Shown here: piece by piece, positions 55,815-64,000 of the stretch
Numbering within the stretch: the first letter of the stretch is position 1
Layout of the letters: each line of letters begins with the position of its first letter
Assembly (NCBI RefSeq): GCF_001591105.1
Contig: NZ_BCUD01000001.1
Coordinates: 62,001-126,000 of the forward strand
From: Vibrio nereis NBRC 15637
GTDB lineage: Bacteria > Pseudomonadota > Gammaproteobacteria > Enterobacterales > Vibrionaceae
Length of the DNA stretch: 64,000 nt
Reading direction: 5' to 3'
Position numbers and translations under genes: made by a program
The notes under the pieces: generated by a model
Databases searched by the model: none
Seen by the model: the letters and a program-made list of their open reading frames with translations, nothing else
Told to the model about the DNA's origin: nothing

Positions 55815-58166
55815 ATGAACTTGGAACGTTCCGAACGTATCGAGATCCCCGTACTGCCTCTAAGAGATGTAGTCGTTTACCCGCACATGGTAATCCCTTT
55901 GTTTGTTGGTCGAGAAAAATCGATCGCTTGCCTAGAGGCAGCAATGGATAACAACAAGCAAGTGCTGCTAGTAGCTCAAAAAGAAGCAGAAACAGATGAG
56001 CCAACAAAAAACGACCTTTTTGAGGTAGGTACTGTCGCGACCATTCTACAGTTACTTAAACTGCCAGATGGTACAGTGAAAGTATTGGTTGAAGGTCAGC
56101 AGCGCGCTCAGATTCATCAATTGACGGATGACGAATTCTTTGTTGCAGATGCAGAGTATTTAGTAACAGAACAGATTGATGAACGCGAAGAAGAAGTGAT
56201 TGTGCGCAGTGCGATCAATCAATTCGAAGGTTTCATCAAGCTCAATAAGAAAATCCCACCGGAAGTTCTAACTTCTCTTAATGGCATCGAAGGTGCAGCT
56301 CGTCTTGCCGATACAATTGCTGCGCACATGCCTTTGAAGCTTGTTGATAAGCAAACTGTGCTTGAAACATTAGATGTTGGAGAGCGTCTAGAGTTCCTAA
56401 TGGGACAAATGGAATCAGAAATCGACTTGCTACAAGTTGAGAAGCGTATTCGCACTCGCGTTAAAAAGCAGATGGAAAAATCTCAGCGTGAGTACTATCT
56501 GAATGAGCAAATGAAAGCGATTCAGAAAGAGCTGGGCGAAACAGAAGATGGTGTCGATGAGTTTGAAGCTCTGAAGCAAAAAATTATCGACTCCAAAATG
56601 CCGAAAGAAGCGCGTGAAAAGACAGAACAAGAGCTACAAAAGCTTAAGATGATGTCGCCGATGTCAGCGGAAGCGACGGTTGTTCGTGGTTACATCGACT
56701 GGATGGTAGGTGTTCCGTGGAACAAACGCTCAAAAGTGAAGAAAGATCTTGCGAAGGCAGAAGACATTCTTAACGAAGACCATTATGGTCTAGAGCGTGT
56801 TAAAGAGCGCATTCTTGAGTATTTAGCGGTTCAAAACCGTATTAATAAGTTGAAAGGTCCGATCCTTTGCCTTGTTGGTCCTCCGGGCGTAGGTAAAACC
56901 TCGCTAGGTCGCTCAATTGCGGCAGCGACTGGCCGTAAATACACCCGCATGGCACTGGGTGGCGTGCGTGACGAAGCAGAAATCCGCGGTCACCGCCGTA
57001 CTTACATTGGTTCTATGCCGGGTAAGCTAATCCAAAAAATGTCGAAAGTTGGTGTGAAGAACCCACTGTTCTTGCTTGATGAAATCGACAAGATGTCTTC
57101 AGACATGCGCGGTGATCCGTCATCTGCTTTGCTTGAAGTCCTAGACCCAGAACAAAATAGCTCGTTCAATGATCACTATCTAGAAGTGGATTACGATCTG
57201 TCAGACGTTATGTTTGTTGCTACGTCTAACTCAATGAACATTCCAGGACCTCTACTGGATCGTATGGAAGTGATTCGTCTTTCTGGTTATACAGAAGATG
57301 AGAAGCTGAATATCGCTAAGCGTCACCTTGTTGATAAACAAATTCAGCGCAATGGCCTAAAACCGGGTGAAATTGATATCGATGATTCTGCGATCATCGG
57401 TATTATTCGCTACTACACACGAGAAGCGGGTGTACGTAACCTTGAGCGTGAGATCTCGAAGGTTTGTCGCAAGGCGGTTAAAAATATTCTTCTGAATAAG
57501 AATATTAAAACGGTCAAAGTGACGATGGATAACTTGAAAGAGTTTTTAGGTGTTCAGCGTCATGACTACGGTAAAGCTGACGAAAGCAATCGCATTGGTC
57601 AAGTTACTGGTCTTGCTTGGACGGAAGTAGGCGGTGATTTGCTGACAATCGAAACCCAGTCAATGCCGGGTAAAGGTAAACTTACTCAAACGGGATCACT
57701 TGGCGATGTTATGCAAGAGTCGATTCAAGCTGCGATGACAGTGGTTCGTTCTCGTGCTGAAAAACTGGGTATTAACTCTGATTTTTATGAAAAACGTGAT
57801 ATTCACGTCCATGTACCTGAAGGTGCAACGCCAAAAGATGGCCCTAGTGCGGGTATTGCAATGTGCACGGCATTAGTGTCTAGCTTGACGGGCAACCCTG
57901 TTAAAGCAGAAGTTGCCATGACGGGTGAAATTACTCTACGAGGCGAAGTGCTTCCAATTGGTGGCTTGAAAGAGAAACTGCTTGCGGCACATCGTGGTGG
58001 AATTAAAACGGTGTTGATTCCTAAAGACAACGAACGTGACCTGGAAGAAATCCCTGATAACGTCATCGCAGACCTGAAAGTTATTCCAGTACAATGGATT
58101 GATGAAGTCCTGAAAGTTGCGTTGGAACAAGACCCTACAGGGGTAGACATTGCGCCTGTAAAATAG
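55815..58166 (+). CDS. lon: ATP-dependent protease Lon
   Basis: A 783-aa single-chain AAA+ serine protease that degrades misfolded and regulatory proteins. N-terminal LON substrate domain ([22 protein letters not shown]), Walker [10 protein letters not shown], Walker B FLLDEIDK, and a C-terminal protease domain with Ser in [11 protein letters not shown] (about residue 678) and catalytic Lys in [15 protein letters not shown] sigma-32-type promoter sits upstream. Confidence 0.97.
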   Translation: MNLERSERIEIPVLPLRDVVVYPHMVIPLFVGREKSIACLEAAMDNNKQVLLVAQKEAETDEPTKNDLFEVGTVATILQLLKLPDGTVKVLVEGQQRAQIHQLTDDEFFVADAEYLVTEQIDEREEEVIVRSAINQFEGFIKLNKKIPPEVLTSLNGIEGAARLADTIAAHMPLKLVDKQTVLETLDVGERLEFLMGQMESEIDLLQVEKRIRTRVKKQMEKSQREYYLNEQMKAIQKELGETEDGVDEFEALKQKIIDSKMPKEAREKTEQELQKLKMMSPMSAEATVVRGYIDWMVGVPWNKRSKVKKDLAKAEDILNEDHYGLERVKERILEYLAVQNRINKLKGPILCLVGPPGVGKTSLGRSIAAATGRKYTRMALGGVRDEAEIRGHRRTYIGSMPGKLIQKMSKVGVKNPLFLLDEIDKMSSDMRGDPSSALLEVLDPEQNSSFNDHYLEVDYDLSDVMFVATSNSMNIPGPLLDRMEVIRLSGYTEDEKLNIAKRHLVDKQIQRNGLKPGEIDIDDSAIIGIIRYYTREAGVRNLEREISKVCRKAVKNILLNKNIKTVKVTMDNLKEFLGVQRHDYGKADESNRIGQVTGLAWTEVGGDLLTIETQSMPGKGKLTQTGSLGDVMQESIQAAMTVVRSRAEKLGINSDFYEKRDIHVHVPEGATPKDGPSAGIAMCTALVSSLTGNPVKAEVAMTGEITLRGEVLPIGGLKEKLLAAHRGGIKTVLIPKDNERDLEEIPDNVIADLKVIPVQWIDEVLKVALEQDPTGVDIAPVK

Positions 58167-58194
58167 TGATGTGTAGCAAAAATAAGTAAAAGAT

Positions 58195-58234
58195 TACGCT
58201 GATAACCTGAAAAAGGCTTGTCAGCGTTTTTTTT
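58195..58234 (+). terminator. Terminator after lon
   Basis: ACGCTGA / TCAGCGT stem with an 18-base loop followed by a T-run of seven. Confidence 0.75.
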
Positions 58235-58359
58235 GAAGGCTAACGTTAGCCACTAAAGCTTCAGGCCTTGTTGTGTAAGGGATTGTCGCTAATTTGAAAT
58301 GAAATGGAACGAAAAGCTACCGTGAATAATTACAACAGGTAGCGCAAAGGGGAATCACA

Positions 58360-58632
58360 GTGAATAAAACACAATTAGTAGAAAAAATTGCAGAAAACGC
58401 AGATTTATCTAAAGCATCAGCTGGTCGTGCTCTTGATGCATTTATCGACGCGGTAGGCGACACTCTACAGTCTGGCGATCAGGTTGCTCTAGTGGGTTTT
58501 GGTACGTTCAGTGTACGTACTCGCGCGGCGCGCACAGGCCGTAACCCTAAAACAGGTGAAGAGATCCAAATCGCAGAAGCGAAAGTTCCTTCATTCAAAG
58601 CTGGTAAAGCTCTGAAAGACGCTTGCAACTAA
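58360..58632 (+). CDS. hupB: DNA-binding protein HU-beta
   Basis: A 90-aa histone-like protein that bends and compacts DNA as HU heterodimer or homodimer. [28 protein letters not shown] is the dimerisation helix pair; [43 protein letters not shown] contains the DNA arm with RNPKTG. It follows lon as in E. coli. Confidence 0.97.
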   Translation: MNKTQLVEKIAENADLSKASAGRALDAFIDAVGDTLQSGDQVALVGFGTFSVRTRAARTGRNPKTGEEIQIAEAKVPSFKAGKALKDACN

Positions 58633-58804
58633 TAGAATCGCACAATTTAGCGTTTTTAGAGAACCTTTTTAATTTATGCGCATCATACTGATGCGCATTT
58701 CTTTTTCTGATATTATCGCGCTATTCATTTTTGGTTTTAGTATTTAGCATTTTCAATCAGTGTATTAAGGCTGAGTTGTTATGCGAGCGGAGAGTAGTTT
58801 AAGT

Positions 58805-60664
58805 ATGATGGATCGATTACGCGAAGGCGTTAACAGCATCGCGGTTAAAATTATCCTAGGACTTATCATCCTATCATTCGTATTTGCTGGTGTTGGTAGC
58901 TACATCGTTGGTGGTACTGGTAACACTGCAGCAAAAGTTGGCAATGTAGAAATTGGTCGTGGTGAGTTTGAGCAAGCGTATCAAAATGAACGCAATCGCA
59001 TGCAAGCCCAGCTAGGTGATTATTTCTCAAACCTATTAGCAGACCCTAGCTATGTAGAAACTTTCCGCAAGTCTGTGTTGGATCGCATGGTTAATGACGT
59101 TTTGCTTGAGCAGCATGCAGAATCTTTAGGGTTACGCGTCAGCGACAGTCAAGTACGCAAGATGATTCTTGATATGCCTCAATTCCAGGTTGATGGAAAA
59201 TTTGATCAAGATATCTATCAAACATCGCTGCGTCGTGCTGGTTTTAACCCTGAAAGCTTTGCTGAATATTTGCGCCGTGACCTCGTGCGTAATCAACTTC
59301 TCACTGCAATCCAAGCAAGTGATTTTTCACTTCCAGGGGAAGTGGAACTTCAGTCTAAATTGCTGACTCAAACTCGTGAAATCAAGAAAGTTACATTACC
59401 TCTTGCAGATTTCGCAGCTGATGTTGAGCTATCAGAAGATGACATCAACGCTTTCTATGAAGAAAATGCTGAACGTTATACGCGCCCTGAGCAAGTTAAA
59501 GTTGCGTACATTGAGCTTGCTGCTCAAAAACTAAAAGACAGCATCAACATTTCCGAACAAGAGGCGAAGCAGTATTACGAGGAGCACCTAGACAAATACT
59601 CTTCAGCAGAGCAGCGTAGTGTAAGCCATATCCTTGTAGAAGGTGATGACAAAGAAAAAGCACAAGCTATTCTTAATGAACTTAACGCAGGTGCAGATTT
59701 TGCTGCATTGGCCGAAGAGAAGTCAGATGACTTTGGTAGTGCGTCAGAAGGCGGCTCTCTAGGCTTCATTGAACGTGATGTCATGGACCCAGCTTTCGAA
59801 GAAGCCGCATTTTCACTACAGAGCGTTGGTGATATGACGGGTCTAGTTAAGTCAGGTTTTGGTTACCACATCATTAAGCTTGACGAGATCAAAGCGTCTG
59901 TTGCGAAGCCATACGCTGATATGGTTGCTTCTATCAAAGCAGAGTTAAGAAATCAGAAAGGGGTTGACCAGTTTTACGAGCTTCAAAGCGAGCTAGAGAA
60001 GATTGCATTCGAATACCCTGACTCGTTGGATGATGCAGCTCAAGCAATCGACGCAGAAATCACTACAACCGATTTTATTTCTCAAGTCGATGCTCCAAAG
60101 TTACTAAGTTCTCCAGCAGTCCTTCAAGCAATTCTTAGCCCTGAAGTTAAAGAAGACGGCTTGAACTCTGAAGTTATTGAGGTTGCACCTGAGCATGTAA
60201 TCGTTGTGCGAGTGGAGGATATCCGTGAGGAGACCGTTCTTCCACTAACTGAAGTACGCGATGAAGTAACAGATACGTTAGCGAAAGTTAAAGGTGAGCA
60301 AGCGGCTATTGAATTGGCTGAAAAACTAATGGCTCAACTGCAGGAAGGGAAAGAAGCATTACTGGCGGAAAACAATCTGTCTTTTGGTGAGAGTGAAGTT
60401 ATTGATCGTAGCTCGAGCCTAGCGAGTACAGTTTTCTCCATGCCTAAGCCTGCTGCTGGTAAGGCTGAATACGCGCAAGCTAAAGAATTGAACGGTGACA
60501 TTGTGCTTGTTGAGCTGACCAAGGTAAATGAAGAAGTCGACTCTCAATTTAATAAACAGGTTGGCGAACAGCTAATGCAGATGAGTGCTCAACAAGAGCT
60601 TTCAGGTTTAATTAGCATTTTGCGTAAAACCATCGATATTGAGTACTTTACTGTGAGTCAATAG
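58805..60664 (+). CDS. ppiD: Periplasmic chaperone / peptidyl-prolyl isomerase PpiD
   Basis: A 619-aa inner-membrane anchored periplasmic chaperone at the SecYEG exit. One N-terminal helix (about 15-38) precedes SurA-like domains and a parvulin domain at about 260-360 (VSHILVEGDDKEKAQAILNEL, DFGSASEGGSLGFIERD, SGFGYHIIKLDEI). The frame opens at 58781, eight codons earlier; MMDRLREGVNS is the family-like start. Located 172 bases after hupB. Confidence 0.93.
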   Translation: MMDRLREGVNSIAVKIILGLIILSFVFAGVGSYIVGGTGNTAAKVGNVEIGRGEFEQAYQNERNRMQAQLGDYFSNLLADPSYVETFRKSVLDRMVNDVLLEQHAESLGLRVSDSQVRKMILDMPQFQVDGKFDQDIYQTSLRRAGFNPESFAEYLRRDLVRNQLLTAIQASDFSLPGEVELQSKLLTQTREIKKVTLPLADFAADVELSEDDINAFYEENAERYTRPEQVKVAYIELAAQKLKDSINISEQEAKQYYEEHLDKYSSAEQRSVSHILVEGDDKEKAQAILNELNAGADFAALAEEKSDDFGSASEGGSLGFIERDVMDPAFEEAAFSLQSVGDMTGLVKSGFGYHIIKLDEIKASVAKPYADMVASIKAELRNQKGVDQFYELQSELEKIAFEYPDSLDDAAQAIDAEITTTDFISQVDAPKLLSSPAVLQAILSPEVKEDGLNSEVIEVAPEHVIVVRVEDIREETVLPLTEVRDEVTDTLAKVKGEQAAIELAEKLMAQLQEGKEALLAENNLSFGESEVIDRSSSLASTVFSMPKPAAGKAEYAQAKELNGDIVLVELTKVNEEVDSQFNKQVGEQLMQMSAQQELSGLISILRKTIDIEYFTVSQ

Positions 60665-60695
60665 CATTTAATTATGTAATTGATATATCAAATAT

Positions 60696-60727
60696 TACGG
60701 GCCGCATTTGTGGCCCGTTTTGTTTTT
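60696..60727 (+). terminator. Terminator after ppiD
   Basis: ACGGGCC / GGCCCGT stem with an eight-base loop followed by TTTGTTTTT. Confidence 0.8.
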
Positions 60728-60804
60728 ATTGGGATAACATTTTATTCGATAGGGAGGTCAGTATTCTGGCTCAATTGAGTCAATATTGAAGAAGGTAAAC
60801 CTCC

Positions 60805-61101
60805 ATGTTAAACAGATTATTGCTACTACTGACACTTACTTTTGCCGTTCCTTTTGCCATGGCGCAGAGTGATGTGACAAAAGAAGAGAAATACGCTGGA
60901 ATTGAGATTACAGTAAATGTTAACCAAGCGTCGGCACAAGAACTTGCTGATCTGCTTTCTGGTGTGGGAATCAAGAAAGCTGAAGCTATTATTGAGTATC
61001 GTAAACAAAATGGTGACTTCAAAAATGCTGATGACTTAGTCAATGTAAAAGGCATTGGGTCAGCTACTCTAGAAAAAAACCGAGAGCGAATTGAGTTATA
61101 A
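60805..61101 (+). CDS. ComEA-like secreted helix-hairpin-helix protein
   Basis: A 98-aa protein with a signal peptide (MLNRLLLLLTLTFAVPFAMA) and a tandem helix-hairpin-helix domain (INVNQASAQELADLLSGVGIKKAEAIIEYR, FKNADDLVNVKGIGSATLEKNR). In Vibrio cholerae the periplasmic ComEA binds incoming DNA and ratchets it in during natural transformation. This gene is a strong candidate for that role, though other secreted HhH proteins exist. Own transcription unit. Confidence 0.88.
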   Translation: MLNRLLLLLTLTFAVPFAMAQSDVTKEEKYAGIEITVNVNQASAQELADLLSGVGIKKAEAIIEYRKQNGDFKNADDLVNVKGIGSATLEKNRERIEL

Positions 61102-61108
61102 CTAAATA

Positions 61109-61132
61109 CAAGAGCGCCTGGCGCTCTTTTTT
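61109..61132 (+). terminator. Terminator after comEA-like gene
   Basis: AAGAGCGC / GCGCTCTT with a CTG loop followed by TTTT. Confidence 0.85.
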
Positions 61133-61238
61133 GTATCTGCTACAAATCCTTCCTAGCACCAAGGTTCGATAACCTCTATAATTTCTCGCCGAATAAGATC
61201 AGCATGTGCGCTGAACAATAACTAAGGTGGAGTTAAAC

Positions 61239-61919
61239 ATGTCCTCTCATACGCCGGTCGTGACCGTTGATGGACCAAGTGGTGCGGGTAAAGGCACTCT
61301 GTGTATGCTTCTTTCAAAGAAGCTTGGTTTTCACTTGTTAGATTCGGGTGCTATTTATCGCGTTCTTGCACTAGCAGCAATTCACCATGGTGTGGATCTT
61401 GAGTCTGAAGATGCACTTGTCCCTCTAGCTACCCATTTAGACGTACAGTTTGTGGCGGAAGGAGACTTAGTCAAAGTCATCCTTGAAGGTGAAGACGTGT
61501 CACGAGAATTGCGCAAAGAAGAGACAGGCATGGCCGCATCAAAAGTGGCGGCACTTCCTCGTGTGCGAGAAGCTTTACTCCGCCGCCAGCGAGCATTTGC
61601 AGATGGCGTTGGACTAGTGGCTGATGGTCGCGATATGGGTACGGTTGTTTTTCCTCAAGCCGAAGCTAAAATATTCCTAGATGCGAGTGCAGAAGAGCGA
61701 GCTAATCGCCGCCTTAAACAGTTGCAACGCAAAGGGTTAGATGGTAAATTTGATGACCTTTTGTGCGAGATCCAAGAGCGAGACGACCGCGATCGTAACC
61801 GCCCAGTGGCACCATTACGCCCTGCAGAGGATGCTTTATTACTCGATTCGACCTCTATGAGTATCGACGAAGTGGTAGAAAAAGCACTACAATATATTGA
61901 ATCTAAGCTAGTAGCCTAG
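61239..61919 (+). CDS. cmk: Cytidylate kinase
   Basis: A 226-aa enzyme phosphorylating CMP and dCMP with ATP. The P-loop is [12 protein letters not shown] at the N-terminus, with [26 protein letters not shown] and [17 protein letters not shown]. The ATG at 61239 follows AAGGTGGAG; an in-frame start at 61227 is upstream. Upstream of rpsA as in E. coli, separated by 102 bases. Confidence 0.97.
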   Translation: MSSHTPVVTVDGPSGAGKGTLCMLLSKKLGFHLLDSGAIYRVLALAAIHHGVDLESEDALVPLATHLDVQFVAEGDLVKVILEGEDVSRELRKEETGMAASKVAALPRVREALLRRQRAFADGVGLVADGRDMGTVVFPQAEAKIFLDASAEERANRRLKQLQRKGLDGKFDDLLCEIQERDDRDRNRPVAPLRPAEDALLLDSTSMSIDEVVEKALQYIESKLVA

Positions 61920-61934
61920 GCTGCTAGGTCAGAG

Positions 61935-61995
61935 CGTCGGTCGCAAGGATGATGACTGGCGAAGTTAATAACCCCATGCGGTAGGACACCCGTGG
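61935..61995 (+). promoter_or_regulatory. rpsA leader hairpins
   Basis: Two stem-loops precede rpsA: CGTCGGTC / GACTGGCG (61935-61961) and CCATG / CGTGG (61974-61995). Both loops contain AGGA, and no good Shine-Dalgarno precedes the rpsA ATG. This resembles the E. coli rpsA leader used for S1 autoregulation. Confidence 0.6.
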
Positions 61996-62021
61996 ACGTT
62001 TAATTTATTGAAGATTAAATA

Positions 62022-63692
62022 ATGACTGAATCTTTTGCTCAACTCTTTGAAGAGTTTCTAAACGAAACAGAATTCCAACAAGGCAGCATCGTTAAAGGTA
62101 CTGTAGTAGCTATCGAGAACGGTTTTGTTCTTGTTGACGCTGGTCTTAAGTCTGAATCTGCTATCCCTGCTGAACAGTTCAAGAACGCTGCTGGCGAACT
62201 TGAAGTTGAAGTTGGCGCTGAAGTAGACGTAGCTCTAGACGCTGTTGAAGATGGTTTCGGTGAAACTCAACTTTCTCGTGAGAAAGCTAAGCGTCACGAA
62301 GCTTGGATCGTTCTTGAGAAAGCTTACGAAGAAGCTGAAACTGTTGTTGGTATCATCAACGGTAAAGTTAAAGGCGGTTTCACTGTTGAACTAAACGGTA
62401 TCCGTGCTTTCCTTCCAGGCTCTCTAGTAGACGTACGTCCTATCCGTGACACTGCTCACCTAGAAAACAAAGAGCTAGAGTTCAAAGTTATCAAACTTGA
62501 TCAGAAGCGTAACAACGTAGTTGTATCTCGTCGTGCAGTTATCGAATCTGAGAACAGCGTTGAGCGTGATGAGCTTCTAGAAACTCTACAAGAAGGCGCA
62601 GAAGTTAAAGGTATCGTTAAGAACCTTACTGACTACGGTGCGTTCGTAGACCTAGGCGGCGTTGACGGCCTACTACACATCACTGACATGGCTTGGAAGC
62701 GTGTTAAGCACCCTTCTGAAATCGTTAATGTTGGTGACGAGATCCAAGTTAAAGTTCTTAAGTTTGACCGTGAGCGTACTCGCGTATCACTAGGTCTTAA
62801 GCAACTAGGCGAAGATCCATGGGTAGCAATCGCTAAGCGTTACCCAGAAGGTCACAAACTATCTGGTCGCGTTACTAACCTAACTGACTACGGCTGTTTC
62901 GTTGAAATCGAAGAAGGCGTTGAAGGTCTAGTACACGTTTCTGAAATGGATTGGACTAACAAGAACATCCACCCATCTAAAGTTGTTAATGTTGGCGACG
63001 AAGTTGAGGTTATGGTTCTTGAAATCGACGAAGAACGTCGTCGTATCTCTCTAGGTCTGAAACAGTGTAAAGCTAACCCATGGCAATCTTTCGCTGAAGC
63101 GCAAGCTAAAGGCGACAAAGTTACTGGTAAGATCAAGTCTATCACTGACTTTGGTATCTTCATCGGTCTAGAAGGCGGCATCGACGGTCTAGTTCACCTA
63201 TCTGACATCTCTTGGAACGTTCCAGGTGAAGAAGCAGTACGTGAATACAAGAAAGGCGACGAAATCTCTGCAGTAGTTCTAGCAGTAGACGCTGAGCGTG
63301 AGCGTATTTCTCTAGGCGTTAAGCAAATGGAAAACGACCCATTCAACGCTTACGTTTCTGAGAACAAGAAAGGTGCTCTAGTCAATGGTACAGTTACAGC
63401 AGTAGACGCTAAAGGCGCAACTGTAGAACTTGAAGAAGGCGTAGAAGGTTACATCCGCGCATCTGAAGTTGCTCGTGACCGTGTAGAAGATGCTTCTCTA
63501 ATCCTAAGCGTTGGTGACAGCGTTGAAGCGAAGTTCACAGGTGTAGACCGTAAGAACCGCGTAATCAACCTATCTATCAAAGCTAAAGATGAAGCTGAAG
63601 AGCAAGAAGCAATGGCTTCTCTGAACAAAGCAGACGATGCTTCGTTCGGTAACGCTATGGCTGACGCTTTCAAAGCAGCTAAAGGCGAATAA
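62022..63692 (+). CDS. rpsA: 30S ribosomal protein S1
   Basis: A 556-aa protein with six S1 OB-fold repeats (about 21-87, 105-171, 192-260, 277-347, 364-434, 451-520), which delivers mRNA to the ribosome. The repeat hallmark [19 protein letters not shown] is at repeat 3 and [20 protein letters not shown] at repeat 4. Codon use is extreme. Terminator follows. Confidence 0.98.
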   Translation: MTESFAQLFEEFLNETEFQQGSIVKGTVVAIENGFVLVDAGLKSESAIPAEQFKNAAGELEVEVGAEVDVALDAVEDGFGETQLSREKAKRHEAWIVLEKAYEEAETVVGIINGKVKGGFTVELNGIRAFLPGSLVDVRPIRDTAHLENKELEFKVIKLDQKRNNVVVSRRAVIESENSVERDELLETLQEGAEVKGIVKNLTDYGAFVDLGGVDGLLHITDMAWKRVKHPSEIVNVGDEIQVKVLKFDRERTRVSLGLKQLGEDPWVAIAKRYPEGHKLSGRVTNLTDYGCFVEIEEGVEGLVHVSEMDWTNKNIHPSKVVNVGDEVEVMVLEIDEERRRISLGLKQCKANPWQSFAEAQAKGDKVTGKIKSITDFGIFIGLEGGIDGLVHLSDISWNVPGEEAVREYKKGDEISAVVLAVDAERERISLGVKQMENDPFNAYVSENKKGALVNGTVTAVDAKGATVELEEGVEGYIRASEVARDRVEDASLILSVGDSVEAKFTGVDRKNRVINLSIKAKDEAEEQEAMASLNKADDASFGNAMADAFKAAKGE

Positions 63693-63706
63693 TTTAATCG
63701 CTTTTT

Positions 63707-63736
63707 AAAAAAAGGAGCCGAAAGGCTCCTTTTTTA
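63707..63736 (+). terminator. Terminator after rpsA
   Basis: AAAAAAGGAGCC / GGCTCCTTTTTT with a GAAA tetraloop. Confidence 0.85.
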
Positions 63737-63755
63737 TGTTTAGTCCTAAGTGAGT

Positions 63756-63865
63756 AGTAATACCAATCTGCGCAAATCATTTTTCAGAATTGTATTTTAG
63801 TCTAGGCAAGTTGCTCAGTTTTTGACTAAAATTAAAGGCAAGTGTTTGTTGGAATTGGTATTACT
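63756..63865. repeat. Palindromic intergenic repeat (MITE/REP-like)
   Basis: A 110-bp element bounded by perfect 12-bp inverted ends AGTAATACCAAT / ATTGGTATTACT, with a nested repeat ATTTTAGTC / GACTAAAAT. The whole element can fold as an imperfect long hairpin. It fits the small, non-coding repeats seen in Vibrio genomes. Only one copy is evident in this window. Confidence 0.6.
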
Positions 63866-63903
63866 TACTATAATAAGTGATAAATTACTCTATGAGGGAA
63901 ACT

Positions 63904-64000
63904 ATGACTAAGTCTGAGCTAATCGAGAGACTCTGCGCTGAGCAAACCCACCTTTCAGCAAAAGAGATTGAAGATGCTGTTAAAGATATTTTAGAGCATA
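63904..64000 (+). CDS. ihfB: Integration host factor subunit beta, 5' part
   Basis: The first 32 codons, [26 protein letters not shown]..., match the N-terminal dimerisation helices of IhfB (HimD). IHF bends DNA sharply at specific sites and assists sigma-54 promoters, recombination and replication. The gene runs off the window. rpsA-ihfB order is conserved. Confidence 0.93.

Noticed and set aside
1..64000. Prophage, insertion sequence, integron or CRISPR array
   Set aside because: No transposase, integrase, phage gene, attC-like series or regularly spaced repeats were seen. The three tRNA genes show no adjacent integrase or duplicated 3' ends.

Overview
The window looks like a chromosomal segment of a Vibrio species, most likely the larger chromosome. 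Supporting evidence is the ihfB-rpsA-cmk / ppiD-hupB-lon-clpX-clpP-tig / dct gene order, the min operon, yejKLM, Vibrio-type hut heme genes, and moderate GC with AT-rich intergenic DNA. The species cannot be fixed from sequence alone. Nearly all of it is ordinary core genome. I see no prophage, integrase, insertion sequence, CRISPR array or rRNA.

Layout. (1) 1-5.8 kb: 3' end of grxD, topB, then an SDR oxidoreductase, a histone-deacetylase-like enzyme, a Nudix protein and an M20 amidohydrolase. (2) 5.9-6.4 kb: tRNA-Ser(UGA) and tRNA-Pro(GGG), both minus strand. (3) 6.4-14.3 kb: yejM-yejL divergent from yejK, an NhaC-type antiporter, asd, a voltage-gated K+ channel with a C-terminal zinc ribbon, and a MarC/YchE protein. 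(4) 14.3-26.6 kb: a long adhE leader and adhE, a DUF1428 gene, minCDE, ycgL, a lytic transglycosylase, a LysR regulator, nupC, folD with a PurR-type operator, tRNA-Arg(UCU), and a second NhaC-family transporter. (5) 26.7-37 kb is the most accessory-looking stretch: a small membrane protein, a 1464-residue lipoprotein with thrombospondin-type-3-like, PPC and IPT-like regions, a GST/LysR divergent pair, a DUF2913-like gene, a NIT-domain chemoreceptor and an overlooked 33-codon membrane ORF. (6) 37-51.8 kb: selO, then dctPQM behind a near-perfect sigma-54 promoter with upstream inverted repeats, a heme uptake and degradation cluster (hutBCD divergent from hutX-hutZ-receptor around one strong Fur box), then dctDB. 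(7) 52.3-64 kb: tig, clpP, clpX, lon (sigma-32-type promoter), hupB, ppiD, a ComEA-like protein, cmk, rpsA, a repeat element, and the 5' end of ihfB.

How parts work together. DctB (sensor kinase) and DctD (sigma-54 activator) are the obvious regulators of dctPQM, and the promoter architecture agrees. The heme cluster sits between the transporter and its regulator genes. It holds a receptor, a periplasmic binding protein, a permease/ATPase, HutX carrier and HutZ, but no hutW and no tonB-exbBD, so it must rely on energy-transducing genes elsewhere. tig-clpP-clpX-lon-hupB-ppiD is the conserved proteostasis block.

No wholly new multi-gene system is evident. The best leads are the large modular lipoprotein, the 33-residue membrane peptide, the dct control region with the heme cluster inside the dct locus, the zinc-ribbon K+ channel, and the structured leaders of adhE, tig and rpsA. 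All functional statements are by recognition of sequence features; no database search was run.
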